Assembly (NCBI GenBank): GCA_905250115.1
Contig: CAJNOI010000251.1
Location: forward strand, 41,891 to 105,890
Direction of reading: 5' to 3'
Source: Adineta steineri
Lineage: Eukaryota > Rotifera > Eurotatoria > Adinetida > Adinetidae
Length of the DNA: 64,000 bases
Below are positions 38,201 to 48,186 of the stretch, piece by piece. The notes beneath the pieces were generated by a model. That model searched no databases. It had not been told where the DNA came from and saw only the letters and a list, made by a program, of their open reading frames with translations. Each line of letters begins with the position of its first letter. Position 1 is the first letter of the stretch. The translations under genes and the position numbers were made by a program.

Positions 38201-40948
38201 TTGCTGGTGTGGTTATTTCTGTTGTTTTTGTCGGTGGAAGTGGTGTGGTTTTTATTTTTATTTTTGTTGCTGTTGTAGTTGCGATTGGTAATGGTGTGGT
38301 TGTTGTTGTTGTTGTAGTTGCGGTTGGTAGTGGTATGGTTGTTATTGTAGTTGCGGTTGGTAGTGATGTGGTTGTTGTTATCGTTGCGGCTGGTAGTGGT
38401 GTGGTTGTTGTTGTAGTTGTAGTTGCTGTTGGTAGTAGTAGTGGTGATGTCGATGTCGCTATCGTTGTAGTTGCTGTTGATAGTAGTAGTAGTGGTGATG
38501 TCGATGCCGCTATCGTTGTAGTTGTTCTTTTGGCTGTTCTCATTCTTGGTGGCGGTCGTGATGATGATTTGGTTGACGTTATCGTTGATTCTGATTTCAT
38601 AAAATAATACAAACATATGAAAAAAACATTCGAGAACTTGTTGTGAAGAAATTGATTCCTCTAGATCTACTATTTTGAGTTAATGATCCAGTGCTTGAAA
38701 AACTGATGTCTACGACCAAGGATGAATTTTCCAATTATACATGCATTCAATAGGAATCATTAGAGACCGGTTGGTAATATACAGTGTGTGTATGCAGTGT
38801 TCTGACTTACGATGAACCATGTCAACAACAATGTCTTTCAAACATCTTTCATTACCAAAATGTTGAGTGAACGTCACTACTCCGTTCAATAACAATCATA
38901 AAGCATTACCGCCAACATAGCGCAAGTAAGTTATGATCAAAGATAAACACACGCAAACTTTTAAACAAACATTGTAACAAAAAACAAAGAAAAATCTGAA
39001 TGTGCCCATAGAGCTCCTTCAGAATCTTGAGGGTATGGATGTGTAGTGTGGGGCGGATGTGGGTGGCGATGTGAGCTAAGAGACTCTCACACCTACACCC
39101 ACCCCTTATTGAATTCTTCTTTTTTTTTAGGAAAATTTATTATTCATTCATTGATTGATAAAATTGAAAAAACAACGATTTATCAATTATATCAAAATGA
39201 CTTACTCTGTTCTTTTGGAGATATTGGTGGTTTTTTTGTAATTATATATCGTAATGTAAATATTCCAGTTCCAATCATCAAAATAAGAATACAGCTATAT
39301 ATCAATAATTTTAGATGCCTATTACATCGAATATAATTTTTTGATTTTCGTTTTTGTATTGTGTCTAAAACAGATTAAGACTATGTATGGAAATCTGAAA
39401 AAATGAACATGTTTATTTTACCATTGTCGGTTAATTTATTTATTTCACTAGTCTCAATCTCATTATCATTTAATTGTATTTCCTCTTTGATTTTCACTAA
39501 AATGTGTCTCAATCGAAGATATTCTTCATAATCTTTTTGTTGAGAAGCAATTTCAGCCAAATCTTTATAAACAGTAAGTAGTAAAGGATCATTTTGTGAA
39601 AGTTCATCTAAACAGCGATAATAATATTTCTTCGCTAAATCGAAATGTCCCATTCTTCGTACAACTGTTCCTAAAATACAAAGATTTGTTTCACCATCTC
39701 CAATTTCATTTTTCATATCCATAAGAATTTGTTTTAAATTATGTTCATCATCACTACATAAACACATTTGAATAATCCAAATTTGATTTTCATCATCACG
39801 AATAATTGAATTCAAACGAAATATCGATCCAAGCATAAAAAGAACTTCTAATTCATCAATAAAATCACTAAATTGACTAATATCAGCAAATGGTTTTGTT
39901 GTAACAACTTTTGGATCAGCATCCATTTCGAATAAAACCTTCTCAAGACCGATCCATTGATGATTTGTATCACCGAGTAAAAAAATTGCAATTTCTTTTT
40001 GTAAACTCGCCGAAAGAAATGAATTTACCGAAACATATTGTCCAACACTATTTTTAAGATAATTTAATTCATCAATTGACATTAATTGACATCGATAAAC
40101 ACGAGTGGAACATTGGCATTGATGATTTTTTAATTGATTTTGTATATCAATAATAAATGAACGATATAAATAAATCATATGAATATTTTGTTTTCTTAAA
40201 GCCGCATTTAATGTTTTATAAAAGAAAGATTCACGTGTATACCACCATAAAACATTATCCGGTGAATAACTTCTCTGAAATTCATCAAGATGATTTAATT
40301 CATTTTGATTTCCTTCATATTCTTTTTCACAATATGAAATTAATTCATTTCGATCATTTTCATTTGATTTTAATCGAAGAAGACAATCAAGTAATAATTG
40401 AGAAAATGCAAATTGACCATTGATTCCTGTTGTTGATTTTCCTGTATCACTTATTGTTGTAAACATATTCACCCATACAGGTTCTTCTATTTTCCGAGGA
40501 TTTTTATGATCTTTATGAATTTGTGAAACCAGTTCATCCATTTTAGCATGGATACCTTTTATCTAGAAAAATAATTAATGAAATTAAACTTTATTAATAC
40601 TTTTTTGTTTACCGTGGGAAAATCATTTGTCCATTGTTTATCTTCTGAATTGATATAAATTGATGAAATTTGTTTTAATTGATGAATTGAAGGAACAATT
40701 TGTCGACCGAATTCACCATTAGTAACAAGAACTAATCGATCATTTTCTGATGTATTTTCAATATAATTTTTACATTCTTCAACATCATCAAATGTTTCAA
40801 TATGATTAATTATATTACGTAATTCACTTTGAATGTCAACATCATTTTCATTGTTATTAAGCCAAATAAGACTAAAGCCTTCAAGATGATTAACATTGCT
40901 TTTTTTAATAGATTCATTAGGAGTTTCAAGAACTGGAGTCATTTCCAT
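26206..40948 (-). CDS. ADP-ribosyltransferase/TPR-TM-NHL modular membrane protein, 11 exons
   Basis: Exons (minus): 40948-40613, 40562-39422, 39364-39206, 38590-38165, 37575-36688, 35646-35260, 33659-33273, 32002-31616, 29824-29441, 28601-28215, 27146-26206. They sum to 5,823 nt, one open frame of 1,940 aa; intron 1 is phase 0 and introns 2-10 are phase 1. Order: N-terminal flavodoxin/receiver-like domain (~27-112); arginine-type ADP-ribosyltransferase with Arg in VYRCQLMS (~269), FLSAS (~296) and ExE in DELEVLFM (~349-351); TPR-like helices (~390-480); basic flank and one helix LLIYSCILILMIG (~513-533); Thr-rich stalk (~547-688); NHL propeller; five ~129-aa domains; second NHL propeller. Basic residues before the helix put the enzyme in the cytosol and the propellers outside. 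The joins at 39364/39422 and 38165/38590 are predictions; a TAG at 39381 would otherwise end a separate 491-aa enzyme. Confidence 0.7.
27470..28738. repeat. Intragenic duplicated segment A, copy 1
   Basis: From GATATGTCATTGAGCG to AAAGATCTATCTAATACG. Matches 32520-33795 through intron and exon alike. Confidence 0.8.
28215..28601 (-). repeat. Domain exon 5 of 5 (387 nt, phase 1-1)
   Basis: Encodes YYETIQIDVATDGFYTIA and onward, the last of five homologous ectodomain modules. It is closest to the 33273-33659 exon, and both lie in matching copies of the duplicated segment. Confidence 0.8.
29441..29824 (-). repeat. Domain exon 4 of 5 (384 nt, phase 1-1)
   Basis: Encodes YYEAIQINVNESGYYTFA and onward. 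It is one codon shorter than the others, and its flanking introns have no close copy in the window. Confidence 0.8.
29974..30033. repeat. Telomere-like palindrome 10, degenerate
   Basis: AAAGGGTGTGGTTGTT and TCGTCCACATCCTTC arms, in an intron of the NHL gene. Confidence 0.6.
30535..32070. repeat. Intragenic duplicated segment B, copy 1
   Basis: Contains domain exon 3. Within it, 30723-30855 (133 bp of intron) is identical by eye to 34369-34501, while the neighbouring intron has clearly diverged. Confidence 0.8.
31616..32002 (-). repeat. Domain exon 3 of 5 (387 nt, phase 1-1)
   Basis: Encodes CYEAIQMNVNESDYYTLN and onward. It is closest to the 35260-35646 exon, including the flanking intron. 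Confidence 0.8.
32193..32323. repeat. Telomere-like palindrome 11
   Basis: TCGAGGGTGAGTGTGAGTGTG start and CACACCTACACCCACGTCG end, in the intron between domain exons 2 and 3. Confidence 0.7.
32520..33795. repeat. Intragenic duplicated segment A, copy 2
   Basis: About 85% similar to 27470-28738 by eye, and contains domain exon 2. Confidence 0.8.
33273..33659 (-). repeat. Domain exon 2 of 5 (387 nt, phase 1-1)
   Basis: Encodes YYETIQIDVPTDGFYTIT and onward. It pairs with the 28215-28601 exon. Confidence 0.8.
33862..33995. repeat. Telomere-like palindrome 12
   Basis: A left arm of about 70 bp (TTTGAGGGTGAGGGTGAGGG then GTGTGGG units) and a right arm of CCACACCC units, in the intron between domain exons 1 and 2. 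Confidence 0.8.
34163..35720. repeat. Intragenic duplicated segment B, copy 2
   Basis: Contains domain exon 1. The stretch before the exon's donor (around 35150-35220) is also almost identical to 31500-31570. Confidence 0.8.
35260..35646 (-). repeat. Domain exon 1 of 5 (387 nt, phase 1-1)
   Basis: Encodes YYEAIQMNVSESRYYSLS and onward. The repeated pattern (YYEAIQ, Y-I-Y, F-P-S-NLI, F-x-L/F-x-V/AF-L, ILVVTT, GxFSI-V-SG, FKRL) is an all-beta fold resembling bacterial pre-peptidase C-terminal domains; the name is tentative. Confidence 0.75.
37906..38092. repeat. Telomere-like palindrome 13, largest
   Basis: About 75 bp of GTGAGTGTGGG-like units followed by about 90 bp of the complement, in the intron between the Thr-rich and first NHL exons. 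Confidence 0.8.
39025..39106. repeat. Telomere-like palindrome 14
   Basis: ATCTTGAGGGTATGGATGTG arm and CTCACACCTACACCCACCCC arm, in the intron after the membrane-helix exon. Confidence 0.8.
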
Positions 40949-41366
40949 TATTTTGGAAATAACATTGTCAATTCATTAAAGAAAAGAATAATCTAAAATC
41001 ATGTAGAGATAAGAAAAATACTTACTATTGACATTAAAATGTGGTCAGATAATTGTATCTTATTTTTTTCTTTCTCCCAAGAGATATTATACAGATAATT
41101 ATCCATGGAAAAGAATGGATAAGAAAGTAAATACATAACGAACCAAAGTAGAAAAGGATAAGAACTGTTGATAGATTCATGGTCGAAACTTTGTGATAAC
41201 ACAAGAAAATATTTATCTGAATAATCAAAGGAAAGAAAAGATTTGATAATAAATACGGCGATGTCAAGTCATCTGGAAAAAAAATCTGGAGTAGAAGATC
41301 CGGAAAAGAAAAAATCTGGAAAAACTTTACTAGAAGTTTATTAAGGATAGAAGATATAACAAGTAA

Positions 41367-41703
41367 CCCTTTGAGTCTCAGTGGGACATATATGTCCCAC
41401 CTAGCGAAAAATTCTAGTGTTCAAAAAATTTCGAATATATTTAACAAATGTTCGTAGTTAAGACATATTTGTGGGAGATTAAAAACCCTATTGAGTCAGT
41501 TTTTAGGCTCCCGTTCGTACACCTCCAAGGAAGTGGCTAAAATATTTCTCATCATTCCCGTAGGGGGTACGGCTAAAAGTTAAAAATGACTTAAAATATT
41601 TTTTTAAAATATCAATGGAAGTGTCAATAATACTCAATGCTCATACTAAATATCAAGTTTTTAAGAGGTTTCGTCCATAGATTAAATTGTGGGTCTCAAA
41701 GGG
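41367..41703. mobile_element. MITE with CCCTTTGAG termini (337 bp)
   Basis: The ends are inverted: CCCTTTGAGTCTCA and the complement of CCCTTTGAGACCCA. GTAA stands directly outside both ends. Next to the left end is a short palindrome, GTGGGACATATATGTCCCAC. CCCTTTGAG ends plus a 4-bp target repeat suggest a piggyBac-type non-autonomous element, although the usual target is TTAA. Confidence 0.75.
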
Positions 41704-41825
41704 GTAAAAGGTGTAGAAATATTAGAGACAATCTGATGAGCTTATTTCTTGGAAGCCATCAGAAGTGAGAATCTTCCGAGAAGCTCGGTACGATCGATGT
41801 CGCTGTTGTAGAAGTGGGTTTTCAG

Positions 41826-41943
41826 AGTGTGGATGTGGTGCGGGTAAAGGTGAGAGTATGGATGTGGATGGATGAGAGTGAACGTAGATGTGGGTGTATA
41901 GGTATAGACTACTCTTCTTCCACACTCTCACCCTCACCCACAC
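41826..41943. repeat. Telomere-like palindrome 15
   Basis: GAGTGTGGATGTGGTGCGGG start and CACACTCTCACCCTCACCCA end. Confidence 0.7.
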
Positions 41944-42859
41944 CACAAAATCTTTCGAGATAATTTATTTCTTTTCCAAATTTTGATTTTTAGGGTTTAT
42001 TTTTTCCAGATTTTTCTTTTCGGGATTACTTTACATATTCGTTAAATATTCTAAAATTTTTAACTTGACTTGTACAAAATAGTTTCTTTACCTTCGACTG
42101 CATATTAGTATGTCGTTTTTGTTTTGAAAAACAATGAAAGACTAAATGGTAATCATCTTCTTATATACAGTCCTTCTTTTTCTTTCTTTTTTACTTTTGA
42201 AATTGGTATGTCTCGCTTTTTTTCTACTTTATGATAGGTATCTATTACATATGATTTACTAAAAAGACGATGAAGACCTTTTGAAAATAAATACAATCAA
42301 TTACATAAAAGCAATGAAAAAAGGTTATATTTTAACATGAAATGTAATACCGATCATAAAATGAGAAAAAAAAGTAACATACAATTTTCATTTGAAGATC
42401 ACGAAAAAGTCAACAAAAATTCATCAAAATTTGTCACTATTCAATATGCATTGAAAATACACAGAAACACTTGCAACATGATATGTAGGGATGATTATGA
42501 GTCTGACCTATGAAGAGCATAATATTCATATCGACACCCTCAAAATGGATGCATGGTAAGACTGTCAATGTCCATCCAAAACATTATCCCACCTACACTC
42601 TCAAGCTAACAATAGTATTAATTTGATTTTCGAAATTTTTTATTATTAATAACATTAATGTAATTAATTGTATGAAGAAAAAAAAGTGAAAATAATCTTT
42701 AACTAATATCGCCAAATTTATTTTAAGATAATACTAATCGACCATAAACCACCTTTATTGTCAATAAGATAAGGATGAGTTAGATAATCATATGGTAGAT
42801 AAAAATAACCATAATATCTCTAAAATTATAAAGACAAAAAGAAGATGTTTATTTTTTTT

Positions 42860-43467
42860 CGTTTTACCCAGTTTCATCCCCAAGAGTTTCTACAAGTAAA
42901 ATATTGTGTTTTTTATTGTATCCAACAATCATAATACCATGTATACCAGTTTTTTTAATTAATGGATCGTTTAGATCAGTAGGAACCTGTAAATAACTAC
43001 CATTATGTTGAATATTTTGTTGAATTAATCTAATACCAATAAGAACTGGTAATTCTGATTATGTAAATATATTTCAATAGCATTTATATCACATATCATA
43101 TGAAGTGGGATAACAGCATAGCGACTTGCACGTTCATATACTGAATCTGGTGGTAATTCATTTAATAAATATTTTTCATATGATCAATATTCTTTAGAAA
43201 AACTCCTCTATCTTCCACTTCTAATGTACGTTGTTGAATCATTTGATCACTATAATAAATAAATAAACGAGATATACTACTTTGACAATCCATTGAACGT
43301 TTAAATAAATAATTACAAAGTCCTGCAAATGCACTAGCACAACTACAATTAAATAAATAAATTCTATGCCAAGTTTTCATATCATGTTGATTATCAATAG
43401 GTGGCATCCATTGCCGCAAATCCACAGAGTATGCTAAGCGTTGTTTTGGAAGAGTCAATGGTCGCAT
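42860..43467 (-). pseudogene. Decayed papain-family (C1) cysteine protease
   Basis: The first frame (43467-43162) gives VDLRQWMPPIDNQ, then NCSCASAFAGLCNYLFKR, the region of the catalytic Cys in C1 peptidases (normally Q-G-x-C-x-[GS]-C/S-x-A). SSISRLFIYYSDQ follows. The frame is lost near 43170, continues in another (KYLLNELPPDSVYERASRYA), is lost again near 43045, and ends in a third with LPVLIGIRLIQQN and the catalytic His region HGIMIVGYNKKHNILLVE. Two frameshifts, and replacement of the usual NSWG by TLGD, mark it as dead. No signal peptide is seen. Confidence 0.75.
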
Positions 43468-43628
43468 AGGCCGTTTATATATAGTATAAGAAGTATTGAT
43501 GATATTTATGTTTGATTTCCAAGTGACTTAATCATTTTTCACACGAATTAATTAAGAAAAAGAAGGAACAGAACATATCAAATAGAGTGTGACCAGTATG
43601 ATATTTCAAAAATATTACTCATGAGAGT

Positions 43629-44111
43629 ATAATAACGAGTGATGTCATAATCCCATTACACCGGGTATTCTACTACAAACACGTCGCTTCCAAAGTTACC
43701 CCGCTAAGGGTATCGTGCAACCACCTCGTTACCCAAATGAAGTATATGTGAAAAAGCTGAGGAATATGAGTTGATTTGGTGTAACCACCTCGTTACCCCA
43801 ACGATGTATATGTGAAAAAGCTGAGGAATATGAGTTGATTTTGTGTAACCACCTCGTTACCCAAATGAAGTATATGTGAAAAGCAGAGGAATATGAGTTG
43901 ATTTGGTGTAACCACCTCGTTACCCCAAATCCACTCATATTCCTCAACTTGTATAATGAATGTATTTTTTAGTGGGGTAATGAAGTCATTACTCCTTGGT
44001 ATAATATGTGGAGTGAATGTTAATTTACTTTCGTTGACCTCATGTTAGGATATCCTGCCGTCTGACTGTCGATACCCGGGGTAATGGTATTATGACATCT
44101 ATGATAATAAC
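43629..44111. mobile_element. MITE with internal ~63-bp tandem repeats
   Basis: Inverted ends match over about 28 bp (GATGTCATAATCCCATTAC... against the complement of 44072-44099). Possible 8-bp target repeat ATAATAAC at 43629-43636 and 44104-44111. The interior has three full copies and one partial copy of a unit of about 63 bp containing GTAACCACCTCGTTACCC and GAGGAATATGAGTTGATTT (43707-43930). Confidence 0.8.
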
Positions 44112-44376
44112 ATGTGATACTGTTATACAACTGTTTGTTTTTCAATTATAAAAATGAAATACATATTTATTTTCGTGATTATTCTAGTTCTTTTTGTTGG
44201 CGCATGATAAGAATACAGAGGCATGATTGTTACTATATCGGGGAAAACTCATTACAATCTTAAAAACGAATATCATGCAAATACTTCAGATAATGATAGA
44301 GATACTTACATAAATGAAATGAATAATAAAAATAACAAATATCTTATGATCTCAATATTCATCAAGAAGTAAAGTG

Positions 44377-45319
44377 TATATGAGTGAATTGCAACTTTTT
44401 GGTACAATTAAATTTTTGATGTATTTCGCTAATAACTCCAGTTTGCGCCAGCCGATTTCAACGATTTTTTGATATGTTATAGTGCTTGGAACACCTCACT
44501 GCCGTGCAAAATTTCAGCTCAGTAGCTCATGTTATTGCTGAGTTATAAAAAATTTATGATAAAAAAATGTCATTTTTTCATGACATATGCTAAGAAAAGG
44601 AAATTTTTCGACTATAAAGAGGCAAGAGGAAAAGGAGATAATTAACCTATTTTGTACAGTTTTTGACGCTCTATCGAAATATGTAACTAATTTTAGTCTG
44701 AATTTTCATTAGTTCGTTCATCTACTGGTCACATTGTTTAACAGACACTTGTTCGTTTTTATGTAGAGTGACACAAACACAGTTCTAGCTCAGCCTATGA
44801 TAGAGGTGGCAGCGCGCGGATGATATAAAAAGAAAGCCAACACTTTAACTAGAAAACTGATGTAAAAAGGTTCTCTCTTATCAAGTTTATTTCAAACAAA
44901 AAAAAACGAACTTTCGAAAAAAAAAAGATATTTACTCACTTTGTAGAGTGACAATTTGAAAATTGTCTGATTCATAACTCTCGAACGGGTCGTCCGATTT
45001 AGCTCAAATTTTTAGAGAATATATAAAACAAAAAGTTCTATTAGTGGTACAAATTTCAGCCTTGGATCTCGTACCCTTCTCGAGAAATTTACATTATACT
45101 GAAAAATGTAGAGTGACGTTTTTCAATAAAATAACGCTTTTTATGGTACATTTACATTGAGTAAGTCGTATCTCAGTTAATATGCGGTAAAGTGTTGGGA
45201 AATTTTTACTGTGTAGCACAGGCATAGAGTATAACAAAATGCACTGATCAGAAATTGTCTAGGTCTACTTTCAGTTTTTCGCACCAGTTGTACCAAAAAG
45301 TTGCAATTCACTCATATAT
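44377..45319. mobile_element. Non-autonomous DNA transposon, ~940 bp
   Basis: Terminal inverted repeats of about 28 bp (TATATGAGTGAATTGCAACT, continuing TTTTGGTACAA). The interior has TGTAGAGTGAC three times (44763, 44942 and 45108) and no transposase frame. Confidence 0.85.
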
Positions 45320-45486
45320 ATATAATGTAATATGTTCTAAAATTGCAGCCTCAAAATGAAATTAGTATTAAAAATTCTGTTCTTAACTTTTTCGTTCATT
45401 CCGAACAATGTAAATTCATTTCTAATTGATCAACTCAATATCAGTTTATGGACTAGTTGTAGTTGCAAATGTGTAATCAATTCAAG

Positions 45487-45533
45487 ATGGGCGTGGGTGA
45501 GTCTATTCTTCTGATCCACACTCACACCCGGTC
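45487..45533. repeat. Telomere-like palindrome 16
   Basis: ATGGGCGTGGGTGAGT and CCACACTCACACCCG arms. Confidence 0.65.
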
Positions 45534-45716
45534 GTAGTAAAAGAATTAGGTTTGCCTCCTTTCTGATTGCTAAGATGAGGGAACTGCGGGTATAAGTGTA
45601 AACAAAAGATCTACCACAACCGGTTCCGATCTGATTAGAGATCTCATTAAGTGGTAATAAGTATCTACATATATAAAATTATCTCAAATTAAATTAAAAG
45701 AACAGCGAACATTTAT

Positions 45717-45902
45717 TTAAAATTTGGTCGGTTTCAGATGTTTAACCAGTAAATCAAATCGACGATTGATTCCAAAAAAACCGAGATAACGATCGTAGAA
45801 GCTGAGATATTTCAATAAAATAATCTGTAATTCGTCTGGTAAATACTCTAACTTTGAAACTTGTAGCAATATGATTATGACAGGAAACATCACTTTTTTC
45901 AT
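45717..45902 (-). pseudogene. F-box gene fragment
   Basis: The 61-codon frame contains KLEYLPDELQIILLKYLSF followed by RYLGFFGINRRFDLLVKHL, an F-box helix pattern (L-x-x-L-P-D-E-L...I...Y-L) as in the start of F-box proteins. A possible short intron (GTGATGTTTC...CTACAAG) could remove the first residues. No downstream repeat domain follows in frame, so this is a truncated or isolated piece. Confidence 0.45.
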
Positions 45903-46427
45903 GTTTATATAAACTATGCATATTTATTTTCGTTTTTTTTATTCTGTCCCATCTGAAGAAAGTGAGTAAGACTATCATGTACTATTATTGCACAATCCTT
46001 TTTTTTGGATCGAACACTAGAAAAAGCATGTCTCAAATACCAAACTCATTTTGTATCTCGTCAGAGTCCGTAGTCACAAAGTCAAAGAAAGAATAAGTTA
46101 CCTAACACACCCGATAATAATATCTTGAGAGTGAGTTATGAAAATGCATGTAAATATTTATTTTACTGATATTTTACCCATACGCGAATTATTATTTTTT
46201 GTCGCTTTATGTCAGTTTTTTCATATATTTTATTGGTGTGTTATAGAACAAGAAAACATACATTTTTGCTAACATGAATAATTACATGTGACAAGCAGCA
46301 AAATGAGTAACCAACGATGTTGCCTTATAAACATGCCGTCATGAATGAATAATCAGTGGTGTGTTGGCAATAAAAATAAATACGTCCGCTGTCTAAAATC
46401 GATTCTTTCTTTTTTAATAATTATATA

Positions 46428-47078
46428 ATGTTTCGTAACCAAACTCCTCGCAAAATATTCATTCAAGCATCTCTCTGTACTCTACTTCTCTTAATCTTGT
46501 TTAATATATTTGCTCGATCTCAGAATGTTACTGGAAATTATGTGATCACTAAAGATTTCTTTACTATATTGAAAGCCGGTCAGTTTTCCGTCTACGATTC
46601 CAATGAACAACAATTACAATATCGAATTCAATCACAAATTGCTCTTTGGCAAATCATTGAATTAGTTTCATATCCATCGAATCAAATAATTGCAAAACTT
46701 CATATGCAATGGTTGGCTTTGTTATATAACGCAAATATTTCAATTTTTGATTCTTCATCAAATCAATGGATTAATGGTCGAATTCGAAGACATTTTCAAT
46801 TCTTTGGTGATCAATATACTATCGAATGGAATGGACAAAGTATTGTTATGGAAACAAAAATTTTTTCATTGACAACAAAATTTCATTATCAAAATCAAGA
46901 AACTATATTAGCACAATTTCATCGACGTTGGATTTCATTAATTTGGACGAATAAATATGATTTAGAAATATTTTCTAAAGAAATACCTGATGCAATCTAT
47001 ATATTAGCATTGGCAGCTAAAGATCATAATACTGCTCAATCATCAAAAAGTTCCAGAGCAACAAGAAAAACGAGATGA
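46428..47078 (+). CDS. LURP-one/Tubby-C-like membrane-anchored protein
   Basis: Single exon, 216 aa. After a basic start, residues about 13-30 form one hydrophobic helix (ASLCTLLLLILFNIFA). The rest reads NYVITKDFFTILKAGQFSVY, then repeated short beta strands ending in charged turns (LQYRIQSQ, IIELVSYPSNQIIAKLH, YTIEWNG), and a final amphipathic helix (DAIYILALAAKDH). The strand pattern and the buried C-terminal helix match the LURP-one-related/Tubby-C/scramblase-like fold. The tail is Ser/Arg/Lys-rich. It may bind membrane lipids; this is family-based inference. Confidence 0.6.
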   Translation: MFRNQTPRKIFIQASLCTLLLLILFNIFARSQNVTGNYVITKDFFTILKAGQFSVYDSNEQQLQYRIQSQIALWQIIELVSYPSNQIIAKLHMQWLALLYNANISIFDSSSNQWINGRIRRHFQFFGDQYTIEWNGQSIVMETKIFSLTTKFHYQNQETILAQFHRRWISLIWTNKYDLEIFSKEIPDAIYILALAAKDHNTAQSSKSSRATRKTR

Positions 47079-47155
47079 AATAAGGATTTATTGAACTATT
47101 GCTTTATTCATTGTATTTAGATTTCTATTATTACCTATAGCTTGATATTTGTAAT

Positions 47156-47224
47156 TTGAGGGTGTGGGTGTGTGGATAAAGGTTAAACATTCATACCCAC
47201 ACCAACACGCACCCATCCTCAAGA
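47156..47224. repeat. Telomere-like palindrome 17
   Basis: TTTGAGGGTGTGGGTGTGTGG and CCCACACCAACACGCACCCATCCTCAAG arms, 80 bp after the LURP-like gene. An isolated right half (ACTCACACCCACACCCTCAAG) follows at 47314-47335. Confidence 0.85.
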
Positions 47225-47335
47225 TTATGAATTATTTGAGACACGATCAACAAAAGTAACAAGAAACGATCATTATCTTTACTACTCAGACAAATATTAT
47301 TTAAAACACAGAACTCACACCCACACCCTCAAGAC

Positions 47336-47950
47336 GAAATAGACTTAACATTCTTTATGTTTTCCTTCATAAATAAGACAAGATCTTAATAAATTAATAT
47401 CAAGGCAGTTATATACTACTAAGATACTTTTATTTTGTAATTTTTCTAAAGTTCGTAAAACTTGATGATTGATTATTATCACTTTTATACAATAAGATTT
47501 TTTCAATCTGTGCCGCAGTCGATGTGAAATAGAACTTTTTCTGTTCTGTCTTCACATAGTTTAACGAAAAATAAATGCTACTGTGTACATACAATATTCC
47601 CTTACATTACAGTAAACTTATTTGTTTGCTCATCTATGTGCATAACTATGGAAGCGATGCACAGCGTATTGAAAAAAGAAAAAAAAAACATGCAAAGTTT
47701 TCAATTCCTTAATGTTATTTTACTGTTTGTTGATTCAACTCATTGGATACTAATGCATGCTCGTTTTGTAGCGCAATACAACATACAACCTTTACCGTCT
47801 TTGTCACGTTAGAAACGAAAAGAAATCTGCATTCATTAGTTATTTGTTCCTACGGTAACAATGGTAAACGTTGGATTGTTATAAAATTATTTTCAGTAGG
47901 ACTTTCAGTTTCTATTGATGATATTTGGGACATCATCACAATACTGTCTA
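47336..47950. other. Intergenic, nothing recognised
   Basis: No convincing open frame. An ORF at 47743 runs into the palindrome at 47957. Confidence 0.4.
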
Positions 47951-47956
47951 GTGAAT

Positions 47957-48002
47957 GTTGGGTGTGTGAAAGATGGATAGCATATCCACACCCACACCCT
48001 TA
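47957..48002. repeat. Telomere-like palindrome 18
   Basis: TTGGGTGTGTGAAAG and ATCCACACCCACACCC arms, close upstream of the F-box/LRR gene. Confidence 0.65.
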
Positions 48003-48186
48003 ATATGTTTTGGCGAAGAGGAACATAACCGAACATTTTGTCGTCGATTTTTTTTCTTCGAACGCGTGGTTGCACCATCAACAGAAAAATACGACGCTCG
48101 TAAAGTAAATACGCATTTCAAGAGAAGAAATAAAAGCAACAACACACCACACATTTCAACAGTTTCTATCGGAGACAAACAAAATC

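Noticed and set aside
38140-38616. Long Val/Gly-rich plus-strand frame and an Asn/Thr-rich minus frame
   Set aside because: They are other frames of the Thr-rich exon. Only the Thr/Pro frame joins its neighbours in phase.
39381-40948. Two-exon ADP-ribosyltransferase gene ending at the TAG at 39381
   Set aside because: A phase-1 donor (AATG|GTAAAA at 39421) and a matching acceptor 57 bp away keep the frame open into a membrane helix. Kept as the alternative model in the gene entry.
43707-43930. Possible CRISPR-like array
   Set aside because: The ~63-bp units are contiguous without spacers, lie in a MITE, and the genome is eukaryotic.
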